A stretch of DNA of 64,000 bases from Desulfobacteraceae bacterium (GTDB taxonomy: Bacteria > Desulfobacterota > Desulfobacteria > Desulfobacterales > JAABSP01). The DNA is taken from positions 1 through 64,000 of the forward strand of contig JAABSP010000010.1 of assembly GCA_011390345.1 (NCBI GenBank). The letters run 5' to 3'. A program made the translations under genes and the position numbers. Shown piece after piece: positions 53,193 through 62,386 of the stretch. The notes beneath the pieces were generated by a model. That model saw only the letters and a program-made list of their open reading frames with translations. It was not told where the DNA came from and did not search any database. The stretch's first letter is position 1; the number at the start of each line of letters is the position of its first letter.

Positions 53193-55379
53193 TCAGGCAA
53201 AACCTGAAAGCCGTCCTCCCTGATAGACCAGGAAGGAGACGAGCCAGGCAATCGCGGTGGTATAGGCGACATCGAATAGCATCCATTTGACGGAGCCGGT
53301 CTCCCTGCGAATCGCGGCAACGGTTGCCAGACAGGGGACGTAGAGCAGGACAAAGACCATCATGGAGAGAGCGGAAAGCGGTGTCATGTCCGATTCCTGA
53401 AGAGCGGTCTTCAATGCCTCGGAGGCCTCCTCCTCCACAGCATAGAGGATGCCCATAGTGCTCACCACAATCTCCTTGGCCGCAAATCCGGTCAGCAGCG
53501 CCACGCTCCCCCGCCAGTCGATGCCGATGGGCGCAAAAATCGGCGCGACCGTTTTTCCGATCCTCCCCATATAGGAACGCTCCGCATGCTCGGTCTGTCT
53601 TGCCCGCTCCACCTCCGTTAGCCGCTCCGTCTGTTCCTGAAGCAGCCCTTCCTGATCTTCTGTTTCAGCCGCTTCGAGCCGTCGGGAGTACTCCGCCTGA
53701 ATCTCCTCTTTCATGGCGGCATAATCTCTGCCATACTCCGGGTGAAGCGGAAACGCGGACAATGACCAGACCACCACCGAGCCCGCGAGAATCACGCCGC
53801 TCATCTTCTTCAAAAACATCTTGCTCCGATCCCACATGTGGATCAAGAGGCTTTTGAGCATCGGGATTCGGTAAGGCGGAAGCTCCATCACAAATGGAGC
53901 GTCCGCGCCCTTTAATATGGTGGTGCGGAGAAGACGGCCCGTTGCAATGGAGAGAACGATTCCCATGAGATAAATCCCGAAGATCACCGAGCCAGCCTGT
54001 GCCCCGAAAAAACTTCCGGCCAGCACGATATAGACCGGCAGCTTTGCGGAACAGGACATGAAGGGGGTGATCAAAATGGTGAGGATGCGGTCCTTTTCAC
54101 TCTCCAGGGTCCGGGACGCGACAATGGCCGGCACATTGCAGCCAAAGCCCATGAGCATGGGGATGAAAGATTTTCCGTGGAGGCCGATCAGGTGCATGAT
54201 CTTGTCCATCAAAAACGCGGCACGGGCCATGTATCCGGTATCTTCGAAGATCGCGATGCAGAAGAAAAGGATCAGGATGTTGGGCAGAAAGACGATGACG
54301 CTGCCGACCCCGGCGATGACGCCGTCAAGCAGAAAGGCTTTGAAAAGACTTTCTGGCAAGATCGAATCCAGACCCGCCGAGAGAAGGCTCACCCCCCACT
54401 CGATCGCGGCCATGGGATAGACTCCCAGCTTGAAGGTGAGCTGGAACATTGCCCAAATGAAGAAGACGAAGATGGGAAAGCCGATAAACCGGTCCGTCAG
54501 CACCAGGTCGATATTTCTGGAGATATCGACCCGCTTCCGATTGGAGGTGGTGACGGCCTCCTTGACCAGCCCCGCGATAAAGCCGTACCGCTCATCGGTC
54601 ATGACGATCTCGGGATCATCGTCAAAAAGCCTCCGCAGATGCTCCCGCTGGTTTTCCACCTCCCGGAGCAGCTCCTCCCGGCTACGGCCGGCAAGATCCG
54701 CGATCCGATCCCGCACCACCTGGTCGTCCTCCAGCAGCTTGATCGCTGTCCAACGGAATTTATAGGGAAGTCTGGCCTCGCCGATAGAGATCCGGAGCAG
54801 ATCCTCGACCGCCAGGATCGAGACCTCGATATCCTTGCTGTACTGGACCTTTCGGGTTTTGGGGATATGGACATCGCTTTCGGCCAGCTCCACGGCCTTT
54901 TCCAGAAGAGTCTCGATCCCCTCGTTCTTATTGCCAACGGTGAAGACCACCGGAAGCCCTAAAAGCTCAGAAAGCTTGTCCACGTCGATCTTGATGCCTC
55001 TCTCCCGGGCCAGATCGGCCATGTTGAGGGCAAAGAGGACCTTGCAGTCCAGCTCCCGGATCTGGGTGGCCAGATAGAGGCTCCGCTCCAGATTGGACGC
55101 GTCGATAATGTCGATCACCAGGTCCGGCGCGGTCTCGAGGACGAAGTCTCTGGCAACGATCTCCTCGATGGAGAAGGGTGTGAGGCTGTAGGTTCCGGGC
55201 AGATCCACGATCTTCAGCTCATGGCCGAATTTGTGGATCGTTCCCTCCTTCTTCTCCACGGTGACGCCGGGCCAGTTGCCCACCTTCTGGCGGGTTCCTG
55301 TGATGTTGTTGAAGATGGTGGTTTTGCCGGAGTTTGGATTTCCGGCCAGGGCAATGGTGAGGTTATTTTTACGAGGCAA
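53193..55379 (-). CDS. feoB: Ferrous iron transporter FeoB
   Basis: Inner-membrane Fe(II) transporter with a cytoplasmic G domain. The 728 residues have G1 GNPNSGKT (13-20), G3 DLPG (59-62), and ALNMAD as the G4 region. The transmembrane part begins at about residue 290 and carries the two Gate motifs, seen around [26 protein letters not shown] and the CSAKLPVYI cysteine segment. An EYSRR-to-RARQTEH coiled insert lies before the last gate. It starts 4 bp after feoA. Confidence 0.97.
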   Translation of the reverse strand: MPRKNNLTIALAGNPNSGKTTIFNNITGTRQKVGNWPGVTVEKKEGTIHKFGHELKIVDLPGTYSLTPFSIEEIVARDFVLETAPDLVIDIIDASNLERSLYLATQIRELDCKVLFALNMADLARERGIKIDVDKLSELLGLPVVFTVGNKNEGIETLLEKAVELAESDVHIPKTRKVQYSKDIEVSILAVEDLLRISIGEARLPYKFRWTAIKLLEDDQVVRDRIADLAGRSREELLREVENQREHLRRLFDDDPEIVMTDERYGFIAGLVKEAVTTSNRKRVDISRNIDLVLTDRFIGFPIFVFFIWAMFQLTFKLGVYPMAAIEWGVSLLSAGLDSILPESLFKAFLLDGVIAGVGSVIVFLPNILILFFCIAIFEDTGYMARAAFLMDKIMHLIGLHGKSFIPMLMGFGCNVPAIVASRTLESEKDRILTILITPFMSCSAKLPVYIVLAGSFFGAQAGSVIFGIYLMGIVLSIATGRLLRTTILKGADAPFVMELPPYRIPMLKSLLIHMWDRSKMFLKKMSGVILAGSVVVWSLSAFPLHPEYGRDYAAMKEEIQAEYSRRLEAAETEDQEGLLQEQTERLTEVERARQTEHAERSYMGRIGKTVAPIFAPIGIDWRGSVALLTGFAAKEIVVSTMGILYAVEEEASEALKTALQESDMTPLSALSMMVFVLLYVPCLATVAAIRRETGSVKWMLFDVAYTTAIAWLVSFLVYQGGRLSGFA

Positions 55380-55383
55380 GGGA

Positions 55384-55611
55384 CTATCTCACATCTTCCA
55401 CGGTGATCTGTGCGGCCTCCTCCACCCGCAGGGAGATATGATACCCTTTGACGATCAGCTCCATCGGGTCCTTTAAAGGCGCATATTTTTCCACATAGAC
55501 ATCTGTTCCCCGGACGATACCCATCTCGAGAATCCGCCTGCGCAGGGCTCCGTTACCGCCCACCCGCACCACCCGGGCCTTCTGGGACTCCCGCAGATCA
55601 CTTAACTGCAT
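55384..55611 (-). CDS. feoA: Ferrous iron transport protein FeoA
   Basis: Small SH3-like cytoplasmic partner of FeoB. The ATG at 55611 follows a GGAGG and gives [19 protein letters not shown], 75 residues, the normal length; upstream in-frame codons lie in the Fur-FeoA gene. Core motifs are [17 protein letters not shown] and the closing [15 protein letters not shown]. Its start overlaps the end of the Fur-FeoA gene by 14 bp. Confidence 0.94.
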   Translation of the reverse strand: MQLSDLRESQKARVVRVGGNGALRRRILEMGIVRGTDVYVEKYAPLKDPMELIVKGYHISLRVEEAAQITVEDVR

Positions 55612-56368
55612 GGATGCCTCCGGATGCGGAACGCTCCTCTTTCCCGCTGGATTTGCCATCGGAGTTTTCCGTATCCTTCCCATGGACCGGCCCATGAACC
55701 GGCTCCACCAGAATCTTCTGGGCAAGCCCCCGTCCCAGGGCATACCGGTGATAATCGACCGATATCACCACCTGCCCCTGATGGATGTTGGTCAGGACTT
55801 CGATCTCATCTCCGATCCGAAGCCCCATGGTCAGCAGGCGCATTCGGGCGGTAGATCCGCCGATGAAATCCCGGATGATCAGCCGCTCCCCCTGAGGGGC
55901 CGCAACCAGCGGCATCCGGTGGACCTGCTCTTCGAGACAGTCAGAACAGATCCCGTAGATCTCCATCCGGTGCTGAAGTATGTGAAATCCGTGGGAATTG
56001 GCGATCTGCCGCTGTAGAGCCTCCATCTGATCGTTTTCGAATTCGACGATCTTTCTGCACTTGGTGCAGATCATATGATCATGGTGCTGACCCAGGTGGC
56101 GGTGTTCGTACCGCACCTGTCCATTATCGAACCGATTGGCCTGGGCAAAGCCGTAATGGCACATCATGTCCAGGGTATTGCGCACGAACTCCAAGTCCAG
56201 GGAATGGCCGTCGTTCCGGAGGCGTTCGACAATCTCTGCATCGGTGAAATGATGCTCGCTCTGAAGGAATGCCTCCAGCACCTTGTACCGGTCCTCGAAC
56301 CGGTCGATGTTCTCCTGATTGAAGAGCTTTTTGAACTGCTCTTTTTCCTGATGGTGAATCTGTTTCAT
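55598..56368 (-). CDS. Fur-family regulator fused to a FeoA domain
   Basis: A 256-residue chimera. Residues about 1-150 are a Fur-type metalloregulator: winged helix with HHFTDAEIVERLRNDGHSLDLEFVRNTLDMM, the histidine-rich HRHLGQHHDHMICTKCRKIVEFEND metal region, and a second CSDC pair. From about 150 to 225 the chain becomes a FeoA domain (MPLVAAPQGERLIIRDFIGGSTARMRLLTMGLRIGDEIEVL...ALGRGLAQKILV). A low-complexity tail ends the protein. It is the first gene of the feo unit, next to stand-alone feoA, and a candidate Fur-type palindrome lies just upstream. The reading frame is uninterrupted, so the fusion is not a sequencing join visible here. Confidence 0.9.
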   Translation of the reverse strand: MKQIHHQEKEQFKKLFNQENIDRFEDRYKVLEAFLQSEHHFTDAEIVERLRNDGHSLDLEFVRNTLDMMCHYGFAQANRFDNGQVRYEHRHLGQHHDHMICTKCRKIVEFENDQMEALQRQIANSHGFHILQHRMEIYGICSDCLEEQVHRMPLVAAPQGERLIIRDFIGGSTARMRLLTMGLRIGDEIEVLTNIHQGQVVISVDYHRYALGRGLAQKILVEPVHGPVHGKDTENSDGKSSGKEERSASGGIHAVK

Positions 56369-56395
56369 ATCTCTTTCCGCATCCTTTAATTAGCT

Positions 56396-56413
56396 ATAAT
56401 TTTTAAAAATAAT
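56396..56413 (-). promoter_or_regulatory. Candidate Fur operator before the fur-feoA gene
   Basis: The 18-bp AT-rich sequence ATAATTTTTAAAAATAAT is nearly palindromic and lies 28 bp before the Fur-FeoA ATG. Its symmetry and composition fit a Fur-type box, though the match to the classical GATAATGATAATCATTATC is limited. Autoregulation is inferred. Confidence 0.45.
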
Positions 56414-56436
56414 GGTGCAGGAGAGAGTTGTCAATT

Positions 56437-56685
56437 TTATTTGGGCCCCGGGATCTCATAGGTGGTGCAGGAGCCGCCGGAACAGGTTCTGGACTGGGAC
56501 TGGACCCCGGAAGATGATCCGCCCGGAGCACCGCCGTGCATCGCATAGTTGGTGGTGCTCATCACCCGCTCGAACTCCTCGGATTGGCATTTGGGGCAGG
56601 CGGTCTCGGTCTTCTCGTCTCCGCCCAGGATCAGCAGTTCAAAAAGTTCTTCGCACTTCGTACATCTGAATTCATAGATCGGCAT
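56437..56685 (-). CDS. FmdB-type zinc ribbon protein
   Basis: Small putative regulatory protein, 82 residues from the ATG at 56685, which begins MPIYEFRC as the family does and sits nine bases behind AAGGAG; a GTG three codons earlier abuts that site and is rejected. The zinc ribbon is CTKC...CPKC. A Gly/Ser-rich tail with two further cysteines follows. Its function is not established. Confidence 0.9.
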   Translation of the reverse strand: MPIYEFRCTKCEELFELLILGGDEKTETACPKCQSEEFERVMSTTNYAMHGGAPGGSSSGVQSQSRTCSGGSCTTYEIPGPK

Positions 56686-56832
56686 TTGGATCACTCCTTA
56701 TATCCGTTATCTTTTTCGAATATATAAAAAGGGCAAATATCGGCGATTCCGGGCCAAATGTCAAACGGAAATTTTCCGGTCGGCCCGGGATCCTGCTCCG
56801 TCGGACCCAGAGATGGCCGACTTCTCCGGAGG

Positions 56833-58560
56833 CTATTCCACCCGGAAGAGGTGGAGATGCTTCGGGTCGAGATACCCCTGGGCCACGGCTCCGTATTCGC
56901 TTTCGATCTCCCGGAAGATCTCTTCGAGCCCCTCCCCTGCCCTTTCGGAAATGGTCGCAGCATCCACGCCGCTCCTCCGGGAGAGCCAGTCGAGAAAAGA
57001 GTGCCGGGCAGCATCCGTGATCTCCCTCGACTGGGCTTGGCCTGCCCAGAGGGTTTGAAAAAAATTCGAAAAATCCTTCATTGGAATCGGTTCAAGCGTA
57101 TCTTCGAGACCGATCTGATCCCTTGCCCAGAGGGTCAACAGCATCTTTTTATAGGTGAAGAAGCCGTCAAAATCGATCTCCAGGGGCAACTGCATCCTCG
57201 ACAGCAGCGCATCCATCGCCATGACCCGATCCAGCAGAAGATCGGTTCTGTGGAGATCGGCAAGGGAGGCAAAATCCCGGTAGAGCATCCCGGTCTCGTA
57301 GTTGTCATAGTACATGGGCCTGGGAATCAGCAGTCCGCCGAGAACGCCGGTGAACTTTTCATCCCAAAAAGAGATGGGCAGCCCCCACCGCTCAAACCAG
57401 CAGCGCTTCTGCCACCGCTGAACCTTCCATTTGAGCTTCATGGCACGACCAAACCCCAACCGGAAGATGTCGGAAAGGGGATATCGGCGGATAATATCGG
57501 CCATGCGTGTGACCAAATCGGCCCCTTTTTTGCCCCCGGAAAGGATTTCCAGGCCGATGCTCAGATATCCGCTGGCCTTGTCCACCACGACAGAGAGCGC
57601 CTCCCGGCTTCGGATCGTCTGCTCGTCGGCCGAGATGATCTGATTGCTCAGCCCCGCAAATTCGATCTGAAGCTGCTCATAGACCACCGTTTCATCCACG
57701 GCATGGAGGGCAATGGTAAAAAGGTTCTCTTCATCGAGCCCCTGAAAGGGATAGAGAGGAACCGGCACAAAGTTATCCCCGGAGACCTCCTCACGGGAAA
57801 CGTATTTGTGCCGCTTCTTTTTCAGATCTTTCACCGACATCGGCTGATAGATGCCCACGGCCTCATGAAAGGGAAGAAACCCCTTTTCCGCAAGGCGGAC
57901 ATTGCGCATTCGGAAGGCATCCTCCTCGTACTCCGCGGAGATGAAATTTTTAAACTCCAGCATCATCTTCTGATAGATCTCATAATCCTGGTCCGCAAGG
58001 CGCTCTAAAAAATTGGAGAGAAAAAGATCCCGGATCTCGATATCCTCCTCCCCGTGGGAAGGCTCATCGGTAAACCGGTTGTAGAAGACCTCATCGATGG
58101 TGAAATAGCCATCCCCGAAATCCGATGGGTCCTGATCGTGCATCCGGATGCCCGCGTCCATGTTTTTGTGCATGTAGAACTCGATGAACTCGGTTTTTTC
58201 TTCCAGCAGCCAGCGCACCAGACGAGGCGCGTCGGCCCTGGCCAGCAGATCGAGCCAGTGAGTCAGGGTCTTCAGGCAGAGCCGGTCCCGCTTCCAGACC
58301 TCGATGTCCAGCAGGTATTCCCACTGCCGGCCCGAGGCCAGCGACAGGATCTCCAGGGCATCCCCGGTTCCGATCTCATGAACCAGGAAATAGAAGTCCT
58401 CTTCCGGAAAGGAGTGGACAACTGCCGCGGGATGCTTCTCATCCAGGATGGCATCCACAGCATTTTCCGGATTCATGGAGAGGATCTCCCGGCGCTTTTC
58501 CGCCAGATCTCTTGCCCGCTGCAGCGCGATATCGTTTTTTATTGTCTCGTCTGTCATCAT
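56833..58560 (-). CDS. DUF6178-like protein
   Basis: A soluble 575-residue protein with no signal peptide or membrane helix. I associate the overall sequence (NPENAVDAILDE, PEEDFYFLVHEIG, WLDLLARAD, LEFKNFISAEYEEDAFRMRN) with the DUF6178 family of Desulfobacterota, from memory. Its role is unknown. It is rich in acidic, aromatic and Leu residues, and probably largely helical. It is flanked by a terminator upstream and 138 bp of unassigned sequence downstream, so it is likely a single-gene unit. Confidence 0.65.
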   Translation of the reverse strand: MMTDETIKNDIALQRARDLAEKRREILSMNPENAVDAILDEKHPAAVVHSFPEEDFYFLVHEIGTGDALEILSLASGRQWEYLLDIEVWKRDRLCLKTLTHWLDLLARADAPRLVRWLLEEKTEFIEFYMHKNMDAGIRMHDQDPSDFGDGYFTIDEVFYNRFTDEPSHGEEDIEIRDLFLSNFLERLADQDYEIYQKMMLEFKNFISAEYEEDAFRMRNVRLAEKGFLPFHEAVGIYQPMSVKDLKKKRHKYVSREEVSGDNFVPVPLYPFQGLDEENLFTIALHAVDETVVYEQLQIEFAGLSNQIISADEQTIRSREALSVVVDKASGYLSIGLEILSGGKKGADLVTRMADIIRRYPLSDIFRLGFGRAMKLKWKVQRWQKRCWFERWGLPISFWDEKFTGVLGGLLIPRPMYYDNYETGMLYRDFASLADLHRTDLLLDRVMAMDALLSRMQLPLEIDFDGFFTYKKMLLTLWARDQIGLEDTLEPIPMKDFSNFFQTLWAGQAQSREITDAARHSFLDWLSRRSGVDAATISERAGEGLEEIFREIESEYGAVAQGYLDPKHLHLFRVE

Positions 58561-58576
58561 CTGTCTTTTGAGTCTT

Positions 58577-58630
58577 TAAAAAAGGCTTTGCCGGAAGATC
58601 CTCAATATAAGGATGAGTTCCGGCAAAGCC
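58577..58630 (-). terminator. Long hairpin terminator between DUF6178 and the nuclease remnant
   Basis: GGCTTTGCCGGAA (58584-58596) pairs perfectly with TTCCGGCAAAGCC (58618-58630), with an additional inner ATCCT/AGGAT stem. Read on the minus strand the stem is followed by a T run. It would end the pckG-permease transcript. Confidence 0.9.
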
Positions 58631-58716
58631 GTCCTTTTATGAGCACAATTTATATTCCGCAGGCGGAAATGTCAATGCGGCGCGGAAAGCGCATCACAGG
58701 GGCCGCTGTAGGGAGT

Positions 58717-59028
58717 TCAAACCGTTATTGTGTTCAAAATCTTTATGAATTCATTGATCGATTTTACCGTAATGGCCTCATGGAAGAGCGTCTTCAAAAC
58801 CGATGTGTCGTCTGTTTTCTCCACCGCCGATATGACGGAATGGGGAACGGTTTCGAATCTTGTCTCCAGGATCTCGATGACGGCTTCTCTGGATCTTAGC
58901 TGAACACCCTTTTCGATTCCCACTCGCTCGATACTGCTGATATACGGCATCTTCTTCTCCTCCTCATATGCATAAACGGTCCGGCGAAAGTCCGCTCCGT
59001 CATAGATCGCTTCGATGATAATGGGCAT
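58717..59028 (-). pseudogene. Remnant of an Rpn-type nuclease/transposase-like gene
   Basis: About 104 residues from the ATG at 59028. The segment YEEEKKMPYISSIERVGIEKG, then a region like REAVIEILETRFETVPHSV...FHEAITVKSINEFIKIL, matches in style the C-terminal tail of Rpn/DUF4351-type proteins, which are usually about 300 residues with an N-terminal PD-(D/E)XK nuclease. That nuclease part is absent; just upstream is the intact permease gene. No ribosome-binding site is evident. A short functional protein is possible but less likely. Confidence 0.55.
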
Positions 59029-59032
59029 CTTC

Positions 59033-60322
59033 TCAGGGGCTTCCGTTCTGATAACCGTCTTCTTCTGCGGCTGCTGCATCACCGTCGATCTTTTCTTCAG
59101 GCGGAGAGAGTTTGAACAGAAGCAGCAGACCCGGGATGGCCAGCAGGGTACAGGCCACAAAGAAGCCGAACCAGTCCATATGCTTGGCAAGATAGCCGCT
59201 GGGTGCGGTGATCAGATCCCGGGAAAGCCCCATGAAGCTGGTGAGCAGAGCATACTGGGTAGCGGTGAAGCGCCGGTCCGTGAGGCTGGCCATATACCCC
59301 ATGAACGCGGCTGTGCCCATGCCGGCCGTCAGGTTTTCAAACGCGATCACACCGCCGAGTGCCGGGATGCTGTGGCCGATCCGGCTCAGCAGGACAAAGC
59401 CAGCAGTGCTTGCGGCCTGGAGCAGGCCGAAGAGGAAAAGGGAGCGGTGGATGCCCATCTTCAGCATGATCATCCCGCCCAATCCTGCGCCGGCGATGGT
59501 GGCCCAGAAGCCGAAGAGCTTCACCACCGCGCCGATCTCGGTCTTGGTGAAGCCGATGTCGAGGTAAAAAGGGGTTGTCATGGTCGCGGCCATCTGATCC
59601 CCGATCTTGTAGGCCAGAATGAAGACCAGGATCAGCAGCGCCTCCCGGCGCCGGAAATACTCTACAAAGGGGTCGATGACAGCGGCCTTGATGGTTCCCG
59701 GCTGACCCGGGGCCGGCGGCGGCTCTTTCGTGAAAAGGGTGGTGGCGATCCCCACAAACATACATCCGGCCATGAAGAGATAGACCCCGGTGAAGCTCAT
59801 CTGATCGGCCAGAATCAACCCGCCGCCCGAGGCCAGCAGCATTCCGACCCGGTACCCGTAAACGTAAAGAGATGAGCCCAGCCCCAGCTCCTCGTCGGCC
59901 AGATCCTCTCTCCGGTAGGCATCGACCACGATGTCCTGGCTTGCAGAGAAGAAGTTGACCATGAGCGCGGCCATTGCCACCAGAAATAGGGATTTTCCGG
60001 GATCAGCCAGCCCCAGCAGCGCGATGGCAAAGGTCAATGCGATCTGGATGAGCAGGAGCCATCCCCGGCGACGGCCAAGAAAGGGCAGGGTGTAACGGTC
60101 CAGAAAAGGAGACCAGAAGAACTTCGTGGAATAGGGGACTCTTGCCAGGGCCATCAGGCCGATGACCGCAAGATCGATCCCCTCCTCCTGCATCCAGGCC
60201 TGAAGAACCGAAAGGGTGAGCAGCAGCGGAAGGCCGCAGGAAAAGCCCATGAGCAGGGACACGGACATCCTGCGGCTGAAGAGAACCCGCAGAAAGGTGG
60301 GCCGGCTAGCGCCGGCCATCAT
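59033..60322 (-). CDS. AmpG-like muropeptide permease (MFS)
   Basis: A 429-residue major-facilitator protein with about twelve hydrophobic helices. AmpG-like marks are FSCGLPLLLTLSVLQAWMQEEGIDLAVIGL, VPYSTKFFWSPFLDRYTLPFLGRRRGW and NFFSASQDIVVDAYR, which match the family of anhydromuropeptide importers. It follows pckG by 9 bp. The NamZ-family gene elsewhere in the window could act on imported muropeptides, but the two are 38 kb apart. Confidence 0.88.
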   Translation of the reverse strand: MMAGASRPTFLRVLFSRRMSVSLLMGFSCGLPLLLTLSVLQAWMQEEGIDLAVIGLMALARVPYSTKFFWSPFLDRYTLPFLGRRRGWLLLIQIALTFAIALLGLADPGKSLFLVAMAALMVNFFSASQDIVVDAYRREDLADEELGLGSSLYVYGYRVGMLLASGGGLILADQMSFTGVYLFMAGCMFVGIATTLFTKEPPPAPGQPGTIKAAVIDPFVEYFRRREALLILVFILAYKIGDQMAATMTTPFYLDIGFTKTEIGAVVKLFGFWATIAGAGLGGMIMLKMGIHRSLFLFGLLQAASTAGFVLLSRIGHSIPALGGVIAFENLTAGMGTAAFMGYMASLTDRRFTATQYALLTSFMGLSRDLITAPSGYLAKHMDWFGFFVACTLLAIPGLLLLFKLSPPEEKIDGDAAAAEEDGYQNGSP

Positions 60323-60331
60323 CGACTTCCT

Positions 60332-62302
60332 TCATCCATTGTATTCCATCAACTGCGCGGGCGTGACCAGAGCGCCGTACTTCTCTTTCAAAGCCAGCAA
60401 CCCTTTTTTCTGGGTCTCCAGGATCGTAAAGAGCTGCTCCGGAATCCCCGCGGTCTCCTTCCGGTAGGCGTCGATCTGGAGATCGACCCGTGAGAGGATA
60501 TTGTCGATATAGAGGGAGAAGTGCTTGTTATAGAGTTCTTCGGGGTAGTCCTTTTCGATAGTCTCTTTGAACAATTTTTTGAGATCCGCGTACTTGGGCA
60601 GGTATCCGACAGGGGATTCGATGGCCTCTACGTCGCCGTGGGTCCGAAGCTCCAGCCAGGCCATCCAGGCCTTGACATCCTTTTTCTCCCCCAGCAGTTT
60701 CTCGGTCTCTCCGCCTCTTGAGGCATCGGTGAGAAAATAGTTGAGCCCGGCCATCACAGGCCGCTTTTCCGGCTCGATCTTGTCGCTGCCGAAGAATTGG
60801 AACTGGGCCTCCATATACCGGCCCAATGAGCCGGGAATGAAGGGCGCATTGGCCCAAGGCTGCCGCTTGACGCCCTTTGCCCCGACCTCGGTGGCTGTGG
60901 CCGCGGAGACGATGCAGGCCCCGATCACCACCCCCTCTTCCGGGGACCGGCCCACCCAGATGGGCGGCATGGTGTCGCTGTCCCGGCCGCTGTAGGTGAT
61001 GACCCGGGTCTCGACGCCGGCCGGGTTTTCAGCCTCCTGGGAATAGTTGGCCAGGGCCGTCGAGGAGATGGTGCAGCGGGCATTGGGGTGGGAGATGGGA
61101 ACCGGCTTCCCCTTCTCGTCCTTCATCCCTTTGTGCCATTCCCCCTGGAAGTTGACGCCCTTTTCAGGGGTCGGCTCTCCGTTGCCGACCCACTGGGGGA
61201 CACCCTTTTCGTCGATCAATACATTGGACCATATCACCTCGTGCCCGGGATTCCGGAGGACCTCCATCAGCTTCGGGTCCCCGTCCCAGTTGACATCCTC
61301 GACAATCCCGAAGATCCCGCACTCCGGGTTGACGGAGCGGATGGTTCCGTCCTCGGCAATCCACATCTGGGCCAGATCATCCCCGACAAAATGGTTTCCC
61401 GCCATAGCGGTGGTGGTCTTTCCGCATCCGCTGGGGGCTGCCCCGGCAAACCATGTCACCCGGCCTCCGGGCCCATCGATGCCGGTGATGAACATGTGCT
61501 CTGCGGACTCGACCCCTTTGCATTCGTAGACGGAGCGGTCTACAGAGAAGCGGTGATTCCCCTTTTTGAGCAGCAATGTGTTGCCGGCATAGGTGCAGTT
61601 GAAACTGAAGGTTGTGCGGTGGCTTCGATCCATCATCACCCGTGCGTCCGGCAGATCCTCGGGCCGGTTCTTTCCCTCGCTGTGGACATTGGTGTAGAAG
61701 TGGCCCAGCCGCTCCACCTCTTTGTCAAAAGCCTCGAACGCGTTGCGGTAGAGAATCTCAGCGCTGTGGGACACATATGTGGAGCTGGTGATCTCCAGGG
61801 CCGGGTTGGAGACCGGCGATCCCACGGGCCCCCTGGTGTAGCAGCCGACGATCATGATCATCCCCTCCATGATCCCTGCCATCTTCTCCCGGACAACTTC
61901 GATGCCCGCCTCCCGATCCATCTGAAGGCCAAGAGAGCTGATCTTCTCCTCGGGATTGGCGATGTAGTATGTCCGATCCACGATCCGGCCCTGCTCCTCC
62001 TTGAGATCGTAGTGGATCGTGTGCCCCTCCATCGGCAGGCTCTTCTCCTCCCCTTTTTTCAGGGAAAGCTCCCGGATGAACTGCCGGTCTTCTACGGAGC
62101 CGGTGTTGACATAGACCGAGTCGGGTCTGCACATTGCAATAGCATTTGCAATCTTTAAGGTGGCACCCGGGGTGCCGATTTTTCGAATCCGCTCGAGATG
62201 AACTTTATCCATCTTCTCCGTAAAAAGTTTGTCCGCCGCCTCCGGTGTACTGATTCCACCGACCGTCTCCAGAATATCGATCCCTTTTTCAAATCGCAGC
62301 AT
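60332..62302 (-). CDS. pckG: Divergent GTP-type phosphoenolpyruvate carboxykinase
   Basis: Converts oxaloacetate and GTP to phosphoenolpyruvate and CO2, or the reverse. The 656-residue protein has the P-loop GAAPSGCGKTTT (287-298) and the metal/kinase-2 motif FVGDDL (305-310), and the overall domain order of GTP-type enzymes (NTGSVEDRQFI near the start, GRSPEEGVVIGACIVSAATATE, VGYLPKY near the end). The P-loop differs from the common SACGKTNLAM, so it belongs to a divergent branch. Phosphoenolpyruvate supplies aroA in this window. Confidence 0.88.
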   Translation of the reverse strand: MLRFEKGIDILETVGGISTPEAADKLFTEKMDKVHLERIRKIGTPGATLKIANAIAMCRPDSVYVNTGSVEDRQFIRELSLKKGEEKSLPMEGHTIHYDLKEEQGRIVDRTYYIANPEEKISSLGLQMDREAGIEVVREKMAGIMEGMIMIVGCYTRGPVGSPVSNPALEITSSTYVSHSAEILYRNAFEAFDKEVERLGHFYTNVHSEGKNRPEDLPDARVMMDRSHRTTFSFNCTYAGNTLLLKKGNHRFSVDRSVYECKGVESAEHMFITGIDGPGGRVTWFAGAAPSGCGKTTTAMAGNHFVGDDLAQMWIAEDGTIRSVNPECGIFGIVEDVNWDGDPKLMEVLRNPGHEVIWSNVLIDEKGVPQWVGNGEPTPEKGVNFQGEWHKGMKDEKGKPVPISHPNARCTISSTALANYSQEAENPAGVETRVITYSGRDSDTMPPIWVGRSPEEGVVIGACIVSAATATEVGAKGVKRQPWANAPFIPGSLGRYMEAQFQFFGSDKIEPEKRPVMAGLNYFLTDASRGGETEKLLGEKKDVKAWMAWLELRTHGDVEAIESPVGYLPKYADLKKLFKETIEKDYPEELYNKHFSLYIDNILSRVDLQIDAYRKETAGIPEQLFTILETQKKGLLALKEKYGALVTPAQLMEYNG

Positions 62303-62357
62303 GGTCGTCTCTCTCCTTCAGATATTGTTGGCACGGCATCCATTGGCCGATGAAACC

Positions 62358-62386
62358 ATTATAGGCAATCTAAGGCGATATCGGAA
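62358..62386 (-). promoter_or_regulatory. Promoter of pckG
   Basis: TATAAT (62358-62363) with a weak TTCCGA (62381-62386) 17 bp away. It partly overlaps the end of the DUF39 gene and lies about 55 bp before the pckG ATG, which has a GAAGGAGAG ribosome-binding site. Confidence 0.5.
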
